The notes below the pieces were generated by a model. It saw only the letters and a program-made list of their open reading frames with translations, searched no databases and was not told where the DNA came from. Shown in pieces: positions 31,218-39,827 of a stretch of DNA of 43,552 nt (position 1 is its first letter; each line of letters begins with the position of its first letter). Location: positions 1 through 43,552 of the forward strand of contig NZ_BDBY01000361.1 of NCBI RefSeq assembly GCF_001613225.1. The letters are read 5' to 3'. Made by a program: the position numbers and the translations under genes. The stretch comes from Nocardia pseudovaccinii NBRC 100343 (GTDB taxonomy: Bacteria; Actinomycetota; Actinomycetes; Mycobacteriales; Mycobacteriaceae).

Positions 31218-32258
31218 CTAGGTCGGCAATCCGACGGCACGTTCCCCGCTGCGTCGTTGCTGAATAACAACCGCCGCCACCAGCAACGAGCCCTGAGCGA
31301 CGTTCTGCCAGAACGTATTCACACCAACAACGTTCAGCCCGTTGTCCAGCGCACCGAGCAGCACGACGGCCAGCAGCGTCCCCCCGATCGTGCCCTTACC
31401 GCCCTTCAACGCACACCCGCCCAGAGCCGCCGCGGTAATCGCCTTCAGCTCGAGCCCCTCACTACCCGAGACCGGCTGCCCGGAGCCGGTTCGCGCGGTC
31501 AGGATGATTCCGGCGATCGCCGCCACCGCACCCGCGAGCACGAACACCGCGATCAGGTACTTGTTGATATTGATGCCGGAAAGCCGTGCGGCCGTGTCAT
31601 TGCCGCCGATGGCATAGATATTGCGGCCGATATCGGTGTACTTCAGCAGCACATGCATACCGATCGCGACCACCGCGAGAATCACCACCGGCACCGGCAG
31701 ACCCAGGATCTTGCCGCGAGCGATGAAGATGAATACGTCGTCGCCGAGCACGAAACCCTGTGCCTTACCGCCGGATATCAACTGCGCGACGCCCTTGAAC
31801 GCGGCCAGGGTGGCCAGTGTCGCGATCACCGGATTGACGCGTCCGTAGACGATGATCAGCCCGTTTATCGCCCCGAGCACCAGCCCGACACCGATCGCGG
31901 CCAGAATGCCCAACCAGGCATTGCCAGAGGTCGCGGTAAATGCCATCGCGCTGATCACCGAGGCGACACCGGCTTGCGAGCCGACCGAAATATCGAGCGC
32001 ACCACAGATGATCACGACCGTCTGAACCACGGCGAGCAGACCGAAAACCGTTACCGCTTCGCCGATTCCGGCGAGATTGGCCGGATCCAGATAACCGTCG
32101 TTGAGCCAGGCGAAGATCGCGACGATCACCACCAGCGCGCCGATGAGGCTGAGGTTGCCGGTGCCGATCGCCTGCACCAGACGACGGGCGGCTGCGCCGG
32201 GAGCAAGCGCCGAGGGCGCGGCGGTCTCCACCGGAATCGAAAGTTGTTGGTCTGTCAT
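31218..32258 (-). CDS. Sugar ABC transporter permease, RbsC-type
   Basis: 346 residues and about ten hydrophobic helices. GALDISVGSQAGVASVISAM and ATLAAFKGVAQLISGG are typical of the BPD_transp_2 permeases of ribose/galactose importers, and AALGGCALKGGKGTIGGTLL is the family's conserved late loop. It overlaps the ATPase gene by four bases and shares its operon. Confidence 0.95.
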   Translation of the reverse strand: MTDQQLSIPVETAAPSALAPGAAARRLVQAIGTGNLSLIGALVVIVAIFAWLNDGYLDPANLAGIGEAVTVFGLLAVVQTVVIICGALDISVGSQAGVASVISAMAFTATSGNAWLGILAAIGVGLVLGAINGLIIVYGRVNPVIATLATLAAFKGVAQLISGGKAQGFVLGDDVFIFIARGKILGLPVPVVILAVVAIGMHVLLKYTDIGRNIYAIGGNDTAARLSGININKYLIAVFVLAGAVAAIAGIILTARTGSGQPVSGSEGLELKAITAAALGGCALKGGKGTIGGTLLAVVLLGALDNGLNVVGVNTFWQNVAQGSLLVAAVVIQQRRSGERAVGLPT

Positions 32259-33775
32259 GGGTTTCCTCGCGATGTATGCGACAGGTCGGCGGCCATGGCC
32301 AGCGCGAGAACCGCCTCCTCGCTGGCCTCTTCGCGGTCCAGTTCGCCGGTGACCCGGCCGTGCTGCATGACCACGATGCGGTCGGCCAGGCCGAGCACTT
32401 CGGGTAGCTCCGAGGAGATCACCAGCACCGCGACACCGGATTCGGCCAGTTCCTCGATGACGTGGTAGATCTCGATTTTGGCGCCGACATCGACGCCACG
32501 AGTGGGCTCATCCAGGATGAGCACCTTGGGTTTGCGGGCGAGCCAGCGCGCCAGCACGACCTTCTGCTGATTGCCGCCGGAGAGCTTGCGCACCTCCTGT
32601 TCGATGGAAGGTGTTCGCACCCTGAGTGATTCGACGTATTGACGAGCGAGCCGCCGCTCCGCACCGCCCCGGACGAACCGCAGTCGCCGTAAGCGGTCGA
32701 GCATCGCGAGCGAAATATTGTCGCGCACACCGCGATGCAGCAGCAGGGCTTGCGCCTTGCGCTCCTCGGGCGCGTACCCCATCCCAGCCCGCACCGCGTC
32801 CCGCGGCTGCCGCAGACGCAGTTTCCTACCGTCCACCCGCACCTCGCCGGAGCGGATCGGCAGATCACCGGCCAGCGCACCGGCCAGTTCCGAGCGACCC
32901 GCGCCGACCAGCCCGGCCAACGCGACCACCTCACCGGCGCGCACCTGCAGACTCACGTCCGTTACGTCGTCGGTGGTCACCGCATCCGCGTCGAGCACAA
33001 CCCGGCCCGGCGTATTGTGCTTGCGCGCGAACAACGTCGACAGATCCCGGCCGACCATCATCCGCACGATCTCGCGGTCGCTGGTGTCGGCGGTCGCGCG
33101 CTCACCGACGAGCGCGCCATCACGCAGCACCGCTACCCGATCGGCCAGCCGGAAGATCTCCCGCATCCGATGCGACACATAGATCACCGCGAGGCCCTGC
33201 CGACGCAATCGACCGATGAGCGCGAACAGCGATTCGGTCTCGTGGTCCGACAGCGACGAGGTCGGCTCGTCGAAGGCGATCACCTTGGCATCGGTGGTCA
33301 ACGCGCGCATGATCTCCACCAACTGCCGTTGCGCCGCGGTGAGTTTCGATCCGATGGTGTCCGGGTCGAGGTCACGGTCGAAGCCGAGCCGGGTGAGGTC
33401 GGCGCGCATCCGTTCGCGCAGGGCGGCCCGATCGAGCAGTCGGCCCGAGCGCCGCGGCAGCGATCCGAGATAGACGTTCTCGGCGACGGAAACGTGCGGC
33501 ACGATCTCCGGCTCCTGGCCGATCACCCGGATTCCGGCCGACCGCGCGTCGGCGGGGGTGGCCAGCTCGAGTCGCACACCATCCAACTCGAGCCGGCCAC
33601 CGTCCGGGCGGTGATCGCCACCGAGGATGCGGATCAGGGTGGATTTGCCCGCCCCGTTCTCACCCATCAGGGCGGTCACCGCGCCAGCGGGAAAATCCAG
33701 GCTCACTTCGCGCAGGGCCGGCACCCCGGCGAAGCTCTTGCTCAGCCCGGATACCCGCAGTCCGGTCAGCTGCAT
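32255..33775 (-). CDS. Sugar ABC transporter ATPase with two ABC domains (RbsA-type)
   Basis: 506 residues. The first ABC domain has Walker A GENGAGKST and Walker B VIAFDEPTSSLSD, with the degenerate signature LTAAQRQLVEI. The second has GLVGAGRSELA as a Walker A variant, signature LSGGNQQKVVLARWLARK and Walker B VLILDEPTRGVDV. Tandem domains with a defective second Walker A are the rule in RbsA/MglA/AraG. The start at 33775 lies inside the end of the binding protein gene (10-bp overlap). Confidence 0.95.
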   Translation of the reverse strand: MQLTGLRVSGLSKSFAGVPALREVSLDFPAGAVTALMGENGAGKSTLIRILGGDHRPDGGRLELDGVRLELATPADARSAGIRVIGQEPEIVPHVSVAENVYLGSLPRRSGRLLDRAALRERMRADLTRLGFDRDLDPDTIGSKLTAAQRQLVEIMRALTTDAKVIAFDEPTSSLSDHETESLFALIGRLRRQGLAVIYVSHRMREIFRLADRVAVLRDGALVGERATADTSDREIVRMMVGRDLSTLFARKHNTPGRVVLDADAVTTDDVTDVSLQVRAGEVVALAGLVGAGRSELAGALAGDLPIRSGEVRVDGRKLRLRQPRDAVRAGMGYAPEERKAQALLLHRGVRDNISLAMLDRLRRLRFVRGGAERRLARQYVESLRVRTPSIEQEVRKLSGGNQQKVVLARWLARKPKVLILDEPTRGVDVGAKIEIYHVIEELAESGVAVLVISSELPEVLGLADRIVVMQHGRVTGELDREEASEEAVLALAMAADLSHTSRGNP

Positions 33776-34812
33776 GTGACGCCCGCCTGCTGCCAGTTGG
33801 TCGAGTCGACCATCTTGGTCGGGGCATAGGCTTCGGGCGGCATCTGCTTGCCGTTCTTCAGGTAGTCGTAGATCGTCTGAACCGACAGTGCGCCAACGTC
33901 TTTGCCGTTGATGAACAGTGCCGCCTTGAAGCCGGTCGGCTTGCCGCCACGCCATTCCTTACAGGCCAGGTAGGCGCCGAGGCCGACGCCGAGCACATTG
34001 TCGGCCGAGTATCCGGCGTTCTGGATCGCCGCGACGCCGCCGCTGACGTTCTCGTCGTTGCAGCCCATGACAATCCAGTTCTTCACCGACCGATTGCCCG
34101 ACACCGTCGCCGAGATCTTGTTCTGCGCGTCCGACGGAGTGTTGTCGGTGCCGACCTCGATCACCTTGACGTCCACACCGGCGGCATCCTTGAAGGCCTT
34201 CTGGTTGGCCTTGACCCGGTCGGTGCACACGGTCACGTCCTGTTTCCAGGCGTCGATGATCGCGGTCTCCTCCGGCTTCCACCCGGCCTTCTTGAAGTCC
34301 TGACCGGCGCGGGTGCCGACCTCGGTGCCCATCTGGGTGCCGCTGAAGCCGACCCGTGGCACCAGATTGTCCTTCGCGCAGGACGTCGGATCCGGCCCGT
34401 TCGTGCATACCTGGTCATCAGAGGTCAGCAGCGCGACACCACCGGCCTTCGCGAGCTGGGCGACCTGCGGACCGACCGAAGGATCGGGTACCACCACGAT
34501 CACGCCGCTGGCCTTCTGGTTCACCGCGTTCTGCACCTCGGTGACCGCCTTGTTCGCGTCATTGCCGAGGTTCACCACCTTCAGATCGATGCCCAGTTCC
34601 TTGGCCTTGGCCTTCGCGCCTTCGGCCTCGCCGATGAAGTACTCCTGATCGCCCTGCTTCTGGGCGTAGACCAGGCTGATCGCGCCGGTGGTGTGCTGCG
34701 GACCGGTCGCCTGCGAATCGTCCTTGCCCGATGAACAGGCCGACGCGGCCAGTGCGAGCGATACCCCGCAGAAAACGGCTCTGGTCCAACGGCTTCGGCG
34801 GGTCCAGGACAT
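33766..34812 (-). CDS. Sugar ABC transporter substrate-binding lipoprotein (PBP1 type)
   Basis: 348 residues. The lipobox LAASAC sits at the end of the signal, so the protein is tethered outside the membrane. SLVYAQKQGDQEYFIGEAEGA, VVNLGNDANKAVTEVQNAV, GVIVVVPDP and FSGTQMGTEVG form the periplasmic-binding-protein type 1 domain (ribose/galactose/arabinose group). Six further Cys, including the penultimate residue, suggest disulfides. It is the first gene of the operon after the divergent promoter. The operon points to galactose or a related sugar; the fold alone does not decide. Confidence 0.93.
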   Translation of the reverse strand: MSWTRRSRWTRAVFCGVSLALAASACSSGKDDSQATGPQHTTGAISLVYAQKQGDQEYFIGEAEGAKAKAKELGIDLKVVNLGNDANKAVTEVQNAVNQKASGVIVVVPDPSVGPQVAQLAKAGGVALLTSDDQVCTNGPDPTSCAKDNLVPRVGFSGTQMGTEVGTRAGQDFKKAGWKPEETAIIDAWKQDVTVCTDRVKANQKAFKDAAGVDVKVIEVGTDNTPSDAQNKISATVSGNRSVKNWIVMGCNDENVSGGVAAIQNAGYSADNVLGVGLGAYLACKEWRGGKPTGFKAALFINGKDVGALSVQTIYDYLKNGKQMPPEAYAPTKMVDSTNWQQAGVTCS

Positions 34813-34864
34813 GGGTGCTCCTCTGATGCTGCGCCGGGCGCTCGGCGTCTTGTAGTGACCTGGG

Positions 34865-34895
34865 TTACAGTAGGACTTCGGCTAACCGTTGTAAA
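34865..34895 (-). promoter_or_regulatory. Promoter and inverted repeat for the sugar operon
   Basis: On the reverse strand TTTACA (34890-34895) and TACTGT (34867-34872) form a -35/-10 pair with 17 bp between. TTACA (34865-34869) and TGTAA (34890-34894) are inverted over the same elements, so a dimeric regulator binding there would block the promoter. The divergent ROK protein is the likely regulator. No clear forward promoter for the ROK gene was found. Confidence 0.5.
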
Positions 34896-34958
34896 TAGTG
34901 TTGTCAGAACTGCTCGGGTAGCGTCTGCGAATATCAATCGGAAGGAGATGGCCCGACC

Positions 34959-36179
34959 GTGTACCAGCTGACCGCGCGCGACATCCGACGCCGGAATCGG
35001 TTCTATGTACTGCAGGCGGTCTATGCCGCCGAGGGCCACACCAGCCGTCAGGAGATCGCCCGCGCCACCGGGCTCTCGTTCGCGACGGTAGGCAATATGA
35101 TCGCCGAACTACTCGATGTGGGGGTGCTCGCCGAACTCGGCTACGACGCGCCCGGCATCGGGCGGCCGCGTGCACAGCTGGCGATCAACCCGGCGCGCGG
35201 CACCCTGGTCGGGGTCGATATCGCCGAAACCAGCATTCATTTCGACCTTTTCGACCTGGCGATGACGGTGCTGCGGTCGGTGGAGATTCCGGTGGATCCC
35301 GCGGCCACCCGGCCCGAGGATGTCACCGAGCTGATCGTTCGCGGCATCGGCGAACTGACCGCCGACGATGCGGAGCGGGTACTCGGCGTCGGATTGAGCG
35401 TTCCGGGACTGGTGGAACCCGAGGGCGGCGTTTCGGTGTTCTCGCCGTACTGGGACTGGCACGACGTGTCGTTGAAATCGCTGCTGCAACCGCGGGTGCC
35501 ACATCCGCTGTATCTCGACAATCCGCTGAAAGCCAGTACGGCAGCGCATCTTTGGTTCGGCGCGGGGCGGGATGTGGACGATCTGATCGTGGTCACGCTG
35601 CGTGCCGGAGTCGGCATCGGCGTCGTCATCGATGGCGCGCTCTATCGCGGCGTGACCAACAGTGCGGGCGAATGGGGCCACACCAATCTCGTCGTCGACG
35701 GGCGCGAATGCCGCTGCGGGCGTCACGGCTGCGTCGAGGCCTATGTGAGCGCGCGCGGCATCGTGCAGACCCTGCGCGAAATCGCCCCGGCCAGCCCGCT
35801 ACTCGCGGCCGACGATGCCGCCACCATCGCGGCCATCGGCGCCAGCGACGACCCCATCGCGAGCGAGGTCATCGAAAAGACCGGCAATTACCTCGGTGTC
35901 GCCGTCGCGAACCTGGTGAACCTCTTCAACCCCCGCACCATGGTCTTCGGCGACCTCGTCGCCAACGTCCTCGGCGACCGCCTCCTCGACGCGACCCGAC
36001 GCGTAGCCGCCCACCACGCCATGTCGGACCCCTTCACCGCGGTAACCCTGCAACTGTGCGCCCTCCCCCACAACCCCGTCAGCCTCGGCGCCGCCACCTT
36101 CGCCCTCGAAGGCTTCCTCGCCGACCGCGAAACCTTCGGCTCCATAGCCGCCCGCCGCGCCATCCGCTCCACCACATAG
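34959..36179 (+). CDS. ROK-family transcriptional regulator of the sugar operon
   Basis: 406 residues from GTG 34959 with GGAAGGAG upstream; the ATG between them runs into a stop at once. An N-terminal winged helix (HTSRQEIARATGLSFATVGN, residues 28-47) is followed by the ROK sugar-kinase fold: VGVDIAETS, GLSVPGLVEP, LDNPLKASTAAHLWFG, and the zinc motif CRCGRHGCVEAY (Cys-x-Cys-Gly-x-x-Gly-Cys). GEWGHTNL precedes it. It is divergent from the binding-protein gene and probably represses the operon until the sugar or an intermediate binds. Confidence 0.94.
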   Translation: MYQLTARDIRRRNRFYVLQAVYAAEGHTSRQEIARATGLSFATVGNMIAELLDVGVLAELGYDAPGIGRPRAQLAINPARGTLVGVDIAETSIHFDLFDLAMTVLRSVEIPVDPAATRPEDVTELIVRGIGELTADDAERVLGVGLSVPGLVEPEGGVSVFSPYWDWHDVSLKSLLQPRVPHPLYLDNPLKASTAAHLWFGAGRDVDDLIVVTLRAGVGIGVVIDGALYRGVTNSAGEWGHTNLVVDGRECRCGRHGCVEAYVSARGIVQTLREIAPASPLLAADDAATIAAIGASDDPIASEVIEKTGNYLGVAVANLVNLFNPRTMVFGDLVANVLGDRLLDATRRVAAHHAMSDPFTAVTLQLCALPHNPVSLGAATFALEGFLADRETFGSIAARRAIRSTT

Positions 36180-36188
36180 GCGCTTGAC

Positions 36189-36590
36189 TTATGCACTGCC
36201 CGAATCGGTTTCGAAATCTGTCACCGTCGGATCACGAAAGACATTCGGTGGCGGTGACCGCAACGGCAGCGGAGCGAGCGTGTCATGGTGGCCGCCGACC
36301 GCCCCGCAGTATTCGAACGGGCCGCGTCGGTCGAGCAATTCGAACATGTGTGGGTCGGCGTGATCGAGGAACCACACGCTCATACCCGTTCGGCCGTCGA
36401 GCCGGTAATACTCCCAAGCTCGCCACAGCGCCTCCAGCCGCGCCCCCGCCTCAGCATGCTTCCACCATTCCGGACACCACACCATGTCGCCGAGATCGCT
36501 CACGTGCCGCAGATAGACCGGACTCAGGTAATTCTCGACGAACTCGACTACGTTTCCGTAAATCGTCGACGACTGCCGCGCTTCGCTCAC
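36189..36590 (-). CDS. DUF4913 protein
   Basis: 133 residues from GTG 36590; GGAGGT lies nine bases upstream, which decides this start over the ATG at 36635. The core IYGNVVEFVENYLSPVYLRH, WCPEWWKHAEAGARLEALWR, and RTGMSVWFLDHADPHM is the DUF4913 pattern. These proteins occur in actinomycete plasmids and integrative elements as well as chromosomes. Function is unknown. It converges with the ROK gene. Confidence 0.85.
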   Translation of the reverse strand: MSEARQSSTIYGNVVEFVENYLSPVYLRHVSDLGDMVWCPEWWKHAEAGARLEALWRAWEYYRLDGRTGMSVWFLDHADPHMFELLDRRGPFEYCGAVGGHHDTLAPLPLRSPPPNVFRDPTVTDFETDSGSA

Positions 36591-36719
36591 AGCGGACACA
36601 CCTCCCGAATTCTCGATGTCGCCGCCGCGAAACATCCGGCCCCCACATACATTTGGAGTCCGAGAGTACTCGTGGCCACCGACATCTTTCGCCGGGCCGT
36701 ACCGCTACCACACAGCGAA

Positions 36720-36752
36720 GACCCCGCCCGGGGTGAGGAACCGGGCGGGGTC
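36720..36752 (-). terminator. Strong hairpin terminator after the glycine-zipper protein gene
   Basis: A 12-bp perfect stem, GACCCCGCCCGG (36720-36731) with CCGGGCGGGGTC (36741-36752), encloses a 9-nt loop. It lies 42 bp beyond the stop of the gene at 36794. Its symmetry also allows use in the other direction. Confidence 0.8.
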
Positions 36753-36793
36753 GGGTGTCCCCCAACGAACGCCGTTGGGTTCTTCTTCGCTAT

Positions 36794-37492
36794 CTACTTC
36801 GCCGGCGGGAACGGCGGCTGGTTGATAGTGGAGAAGTACTGGATGGCAGCGCCGATGGCCACCGGAGCGGTGATCAGGATCTGGCCCGCGAGGGTGCCGA
36901 GGGCACCGACCGCGACGATGCCGCCGAGGCAGCCGATGGCCGCGGCCGGAATGAAGGCGCCGAAGAGGCCGACGATGGCGGCCGAGGCGACGGTCGCACC
37001 GGCGATACCGCCCAGGACGCAACCGACCGCGCCGCCGCTGAGGCCGCCGATCAGGGTGCCGAGGGTGGCGCCCATGGTGATGGTGCTGGTCATGCGGGAC
37101 CAGGCGGCCTGCTCACGGTCGTATTCGTTCTTCCACGGCGCCTTGTCCTCGAACGGCAGCGCGACCGGCTTGTAAGCCGCGTGCGCGATGTCGAACTGCG
37201 GGGTGAGGGTGGCGGAGTGGTCGGCGATATCGGCCACGATCGGGAATTCGAAGTCGTCGACGCGGAACTTCAGCGGCATGCCGGTGAGCACGGTGCCGTT
37301 GCTCGCCTTGATCTTGAAGACGTTGTCCTCGATGACCATGGAGCCGCCATCGGTCTTGACAATGGACTGGGTGTCGGTGGCGTAGGCCGTGAATCCGACC
37401 GCTTCGTCACCGTCGGTCTGGGCGCCGGCGGTACCGGCGGCGATGCCGACTGCGGCGACCAATCCGGCGGCCACCGCAACGATTTTCCTCAT
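36794..37492 (-). CDS. Secreted or membrane protein with C-terminal glycine-zipper region
   Basis: 232 residues. The signal MRKIVAVAAGLVAAVGIAAG ends with TAGA before QTDGD. The mature N-half is a beta-rich domain (VGFTAYATDTQSIVKTDGGS, FKIKASNGTVLTGMPLKFRV, FPIVADIADHSATLTPQFDI). The C-half is a run of hydrophobic Gly-rich helices (GATLGTLIGGLSGGAVGCVL, GGIAGATVASAAIVGLFGAF) with Cys in two of them. I recall similar Nocardia and Rhodococcus proteins of unknown function. A membrane-inserting or pore-like role is possible, without evidence. Confidence 0.85.
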   Translation of the reverse strand: MRKIVAVAAGLVAAVGIAAGTAGAQTDGDEAVGFTAYATDTQSIVKTDGGSMVIEDNVFKIKASNGTVLTGMPLKFRVDDFEFPIVADIADHSATLTPQFDIAHAAYKPVALPFEDKAPWKNEYDREQAAWSRMTSTITMGATLGTLIGGLSGGAVGCVLGGIAGATVASAAIVGLFGAFIPAAAIGCLGGIVAVGALGTLAGQILITAPVAIGAAIQYFSTINQPPFPPAK

Positions 37493-37587
37493 CCTTACTT
37501 CTTTCCTCTCGATTCTTCGGGGAGGTCGGGCGCGCGAGCGCGCCGCATGCCGGTCGCCGATAGCGCCGACAGCTCAGGGTTCGCCGG

Positions 37588-38514
37588 TCACAGGTCGAGG
37601 ACGAGCACGTCCGATCTGGCCCGCGAAACGCACAGCATCATGGTGTTGCCGCAGGCCTGCTCTTCGGCGGTGAGCACCGAATCGCGATGGTCGATATCGC
37701 CTGCTAGCACGGCGGTTTCGCAACTGCCGCAGGTGCCTTCGCGACAGGACGTGATGATGCCGATACCGGCGGCGTCGAGCACATCGGCAATGGACTCGTC
37801 CGCGCCGATGCGGAAAGTGGTTCCGCTGCTTGCCAATTGGATCTCGAATGAGCCGCGCGGCGTGTCCACCGATCGCGGCACGAAGCGTTCCACGAAGACA
37901 GCCGAATCATGCAGTGCTCCTTCGGTTTCCACGGCTGCGAGCAGTGGTTCCGGTCCGCAGCAGTAGATCGCGGAATCACGATGTTCGGCGACGATGTCGG
38001 CGATCGGCAGCAGTCCGTGCTCGTCCTGTGGCAGCAGTCGGGCGTGCGGGTGGCGAACGATCTCCTCGGCGAAGGCCATATGCGCGAGAGTGCGTCCGCC
38101 GTAGTACAGCTCCCAGTCAGCGTCGGCGGCCTGCGCTGCGGCCACCATCGGCAGGATCGGTGTGATTCCGATACCACCCGCGATGAACACGTAACTTGCC
38201 CGCTCGACGAGCTCGAAATTATTGCGGGGAGCCGAAATACTCAGCTCCGAGTCCACCAGCGCCGTCCGGTACAGATACTCGGACCCGCCGCGCCCGTCGG
38301 GCTCGCGCAATATCGCGATCCGCCAGTGCAGCCGATCCGCCGGATCACCGCAGAGCGAGTACTGCCGCACCCCGGCGGCGCCGACCGTCACGTCGATGTG
38401 CGCGCCCGGCTCCCACGACGGCAGCTGACCGCCCGCAACCGGGGTCAGCTCGAGCGAGAACACACCCTCGGCCTCGTCACGGCGGGCCGACACCCGTACC
38501 GGAATGTCCGTCAT
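37588..38514 (-). CDS. PDR-type oxidoreductase (FMN/NAD reductase with plant-type 2Fe-2S)
   Basis: 308 residues. The flavin motif is RQYSLCGD near residue 50, the NAD motif GGIGITPILPMV near 113, and the C-terminal plant-type 2Fe-2S cluster is CREGTCGSCETAV with a later Cys in MMLCVSRA. This is the phthalate dioxygenase/vanillate demethylase reductase architecture, which passes electrons from NADH to a Rieske oxygenase. No oxygenase subunit is in the window, so the partner is elsewhere. It is divergent from the acyl-CoA dehydrogenase gene. Confidence 0.94.
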   Translation of the reverse strand: MTDIPVRVSARRDEAEGVFSLELTPVAGGQLPSWEPGAHIDVTVGAAGVRQYSLCGDPADRLHWRIAILREPDGRGGSEYLYRTALVDSELSISAPRNNFELVERASYVFIAGGIGITPILPMVAAAQAADADWELYYGGRTLAHMAFAEEIVRHPHARLLPQDEHGLLPIADIVAEHRDSAIYCCGPEPLLAAVETEGALHDSAVFVERFVPRSVDTPRGSFEIQLASSGTTFRIGADESIADVLDAAGIGIITSCREGTCGSCETAVLAGDIDHRDSVLTAEEQACGNTMMLCVSRARSDVLVLDL

Positions 38515-38589
38515 CTGGTCCCCTCGGCTATCTCGTCTTCGCGACTACCGTCGCCGAGAGACCGCCGCTGCGCACCGGACGAATGCGCA

Positions 38590-38608
38590 GTCGATTCGCA
38601 CAATCGAC
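38590..38608. promoter_or_regulatory. 19-bp palindrome in a divergent promoter region
   Basis: GTCGATT-CGCAC-AATCGAC has perfect 7-bp arms and a 5-bp spacer. It lies 51 bp before the acyl-CoA dehydrogenase start and 76 bp before the reductase start. Size and symmetry suit a TetR, GntR or MarR operator; the regulator is not in the window. Confidence 0.55.
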
Positions 38609-38658
38609 GTTGACTATCGACCCGACTCAGACGCCGCCCGCCCACCGAAACTGACGCC

Positions 38659-39816
38659 ATGACCACTGTGGCGCATTTGGTGGACAAGACCACCCAGTTC
38701 ATACGTGACCAGGTAATTCCGGTGGAACGCGAGGTCGTTGTCGACGGGCGCGTAATGGACGACGCGCTGCGGCTCGAATTACAGAAGAAGGCGAAAGAGG
38801 CGGGCGTATTCGGCCCGCTGTCCGCCCCGGAGTACGGCGGACTCGGCCTGGACACCAGGGCCCAGGCGCGGGTGCTGGAAGCGGCCGGAGCCAGTCTGCT
38901 CGGCCCGATCGCGGTGAACGCCTGGGCGCCCGACGACGGAAACATCCACCTGCTCGCCCACGTGGCCGATGCCGAGCAGCAGCAGCGCTATCTCGCGCCG
39001 CTGGCCGCCGGTGAGGTGCGTTCGGCCATCGCGATGACCGAACCGGCACCGGGCGCGGGATCCGATCCGGGCATGCTGCAGACCGTCGCCGAGGAGACCG
39101 ACGACGGCTGGATCATCAACGGCGCCAAGCATTTCACCACCGGCGCGCAAGGCGCCGCGTTCACCATCTGTGTCGCGCAGACCAGTGATGGACCCACCAT
39201 GTTCCTGGTGGACCAGGACAATCCAGGTCTGAAGGTCGGCCGCCGGATGCCGACGCTCGACCATTCCAGCGCACCCGGCGGACACTGCGAGATCGCCTTC
39301 GTCGACTGCGCGGTACCGGATTCCGCCGTGCTGGGCGCGGTCGGTCAGGGACTGGTGCTGGCCCAGGTCCGGCTCGCGCCCTCACGCCTGGTGTTCTGCA
39401 TGAACTGGCTCGGGCTGGCTGTGCGCGCGCACCACCTCGCCATCGAACACATCAGCACCCGAAAGGCTTTCGGTGTGCCGATCGCCGATCACGGTCTGGC
39501 GCAGGGCCTCGTCGCAGACAGCGAAATCGATATCGCCGCGGCCCGTGGCGTTATCCGCACGGCGGCCGAGACCATCGACGAGCAGGGGCCGACATCCTCG
39601 CAGGCGCGCCACGATGCATCGATCGCGAAAACCTTTGTCTCCGAGGCGGTCTGGCGAGTGCTCGACCGGGCCGTGCAGCTACACGGCGGACTCGGTGTCT
39701 GCGAGGACTATCTGGTCGCCCGGTTCCTGGTGGAGGCCAGGGCCTTCCGCATCTATGAGGGGCCATCCGAGGTGCTGCGCTGGTCCATTGCCCGTCGCGC
39801 ACTGCGCAATCGCTGA
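38659..39816 (+). CDS. Acyl-CoA dehydrogenase family protein
   Basis: 385 residues. The FAD-binding region AIAMTEPAPGAGSDPGML, GWIINGAKHFTTGA, the C-terminal domain with RKAFGVPIADHGLAQGLVAD, LDRAVQLHGGLGVCEDYLVAR, and the catalytic-type IYEGPSEVLRWSIARR are all present. The last has Glu where ACAD10/11- and short-chain-like members have it. No signal or anchor. It begins a forward unit with thioesterase-like and hydrolase genes, suggesting a breakdown route for an acyl-CoA. The substrate cannot be read. Confidence 0.93.
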   Translation: MTTVAHLVDKTTQFIRDQVIPVEREVVVDGRVMDDALRLELQKKAKEAGVFGPLSAPEYGGLGLDTRAQARVLEAAGASLLGPIAVNAWAPDDGNIHLLAHVADAEQQQRYLAPLAAGEVRSAIAMTEPAPGAGSDPGMLQTVAEETDDGWIINGAKHFTTGAQGAAFTICVAQTSDGPTMFLVDQDNPGLKVGRRMPTLDHSSAPGGHCEIAFVDCAVPDSAVLGAVGQGLVLAQVRLAPSRLVFCMNWLGLAVRAHHLAIEHISTRKAFGVPIADHGLAQGLVADSEIDIAAARGVIRTAAETIDEQGPTSSQARHDASIAKTFVSEAVWRVLDRAVQLHGGLGVCEDYLVARFLVEARAFRIYEGPSEVLRWSIARRALRNR

Positions 39817-39827
39817 AGGAGACAACA

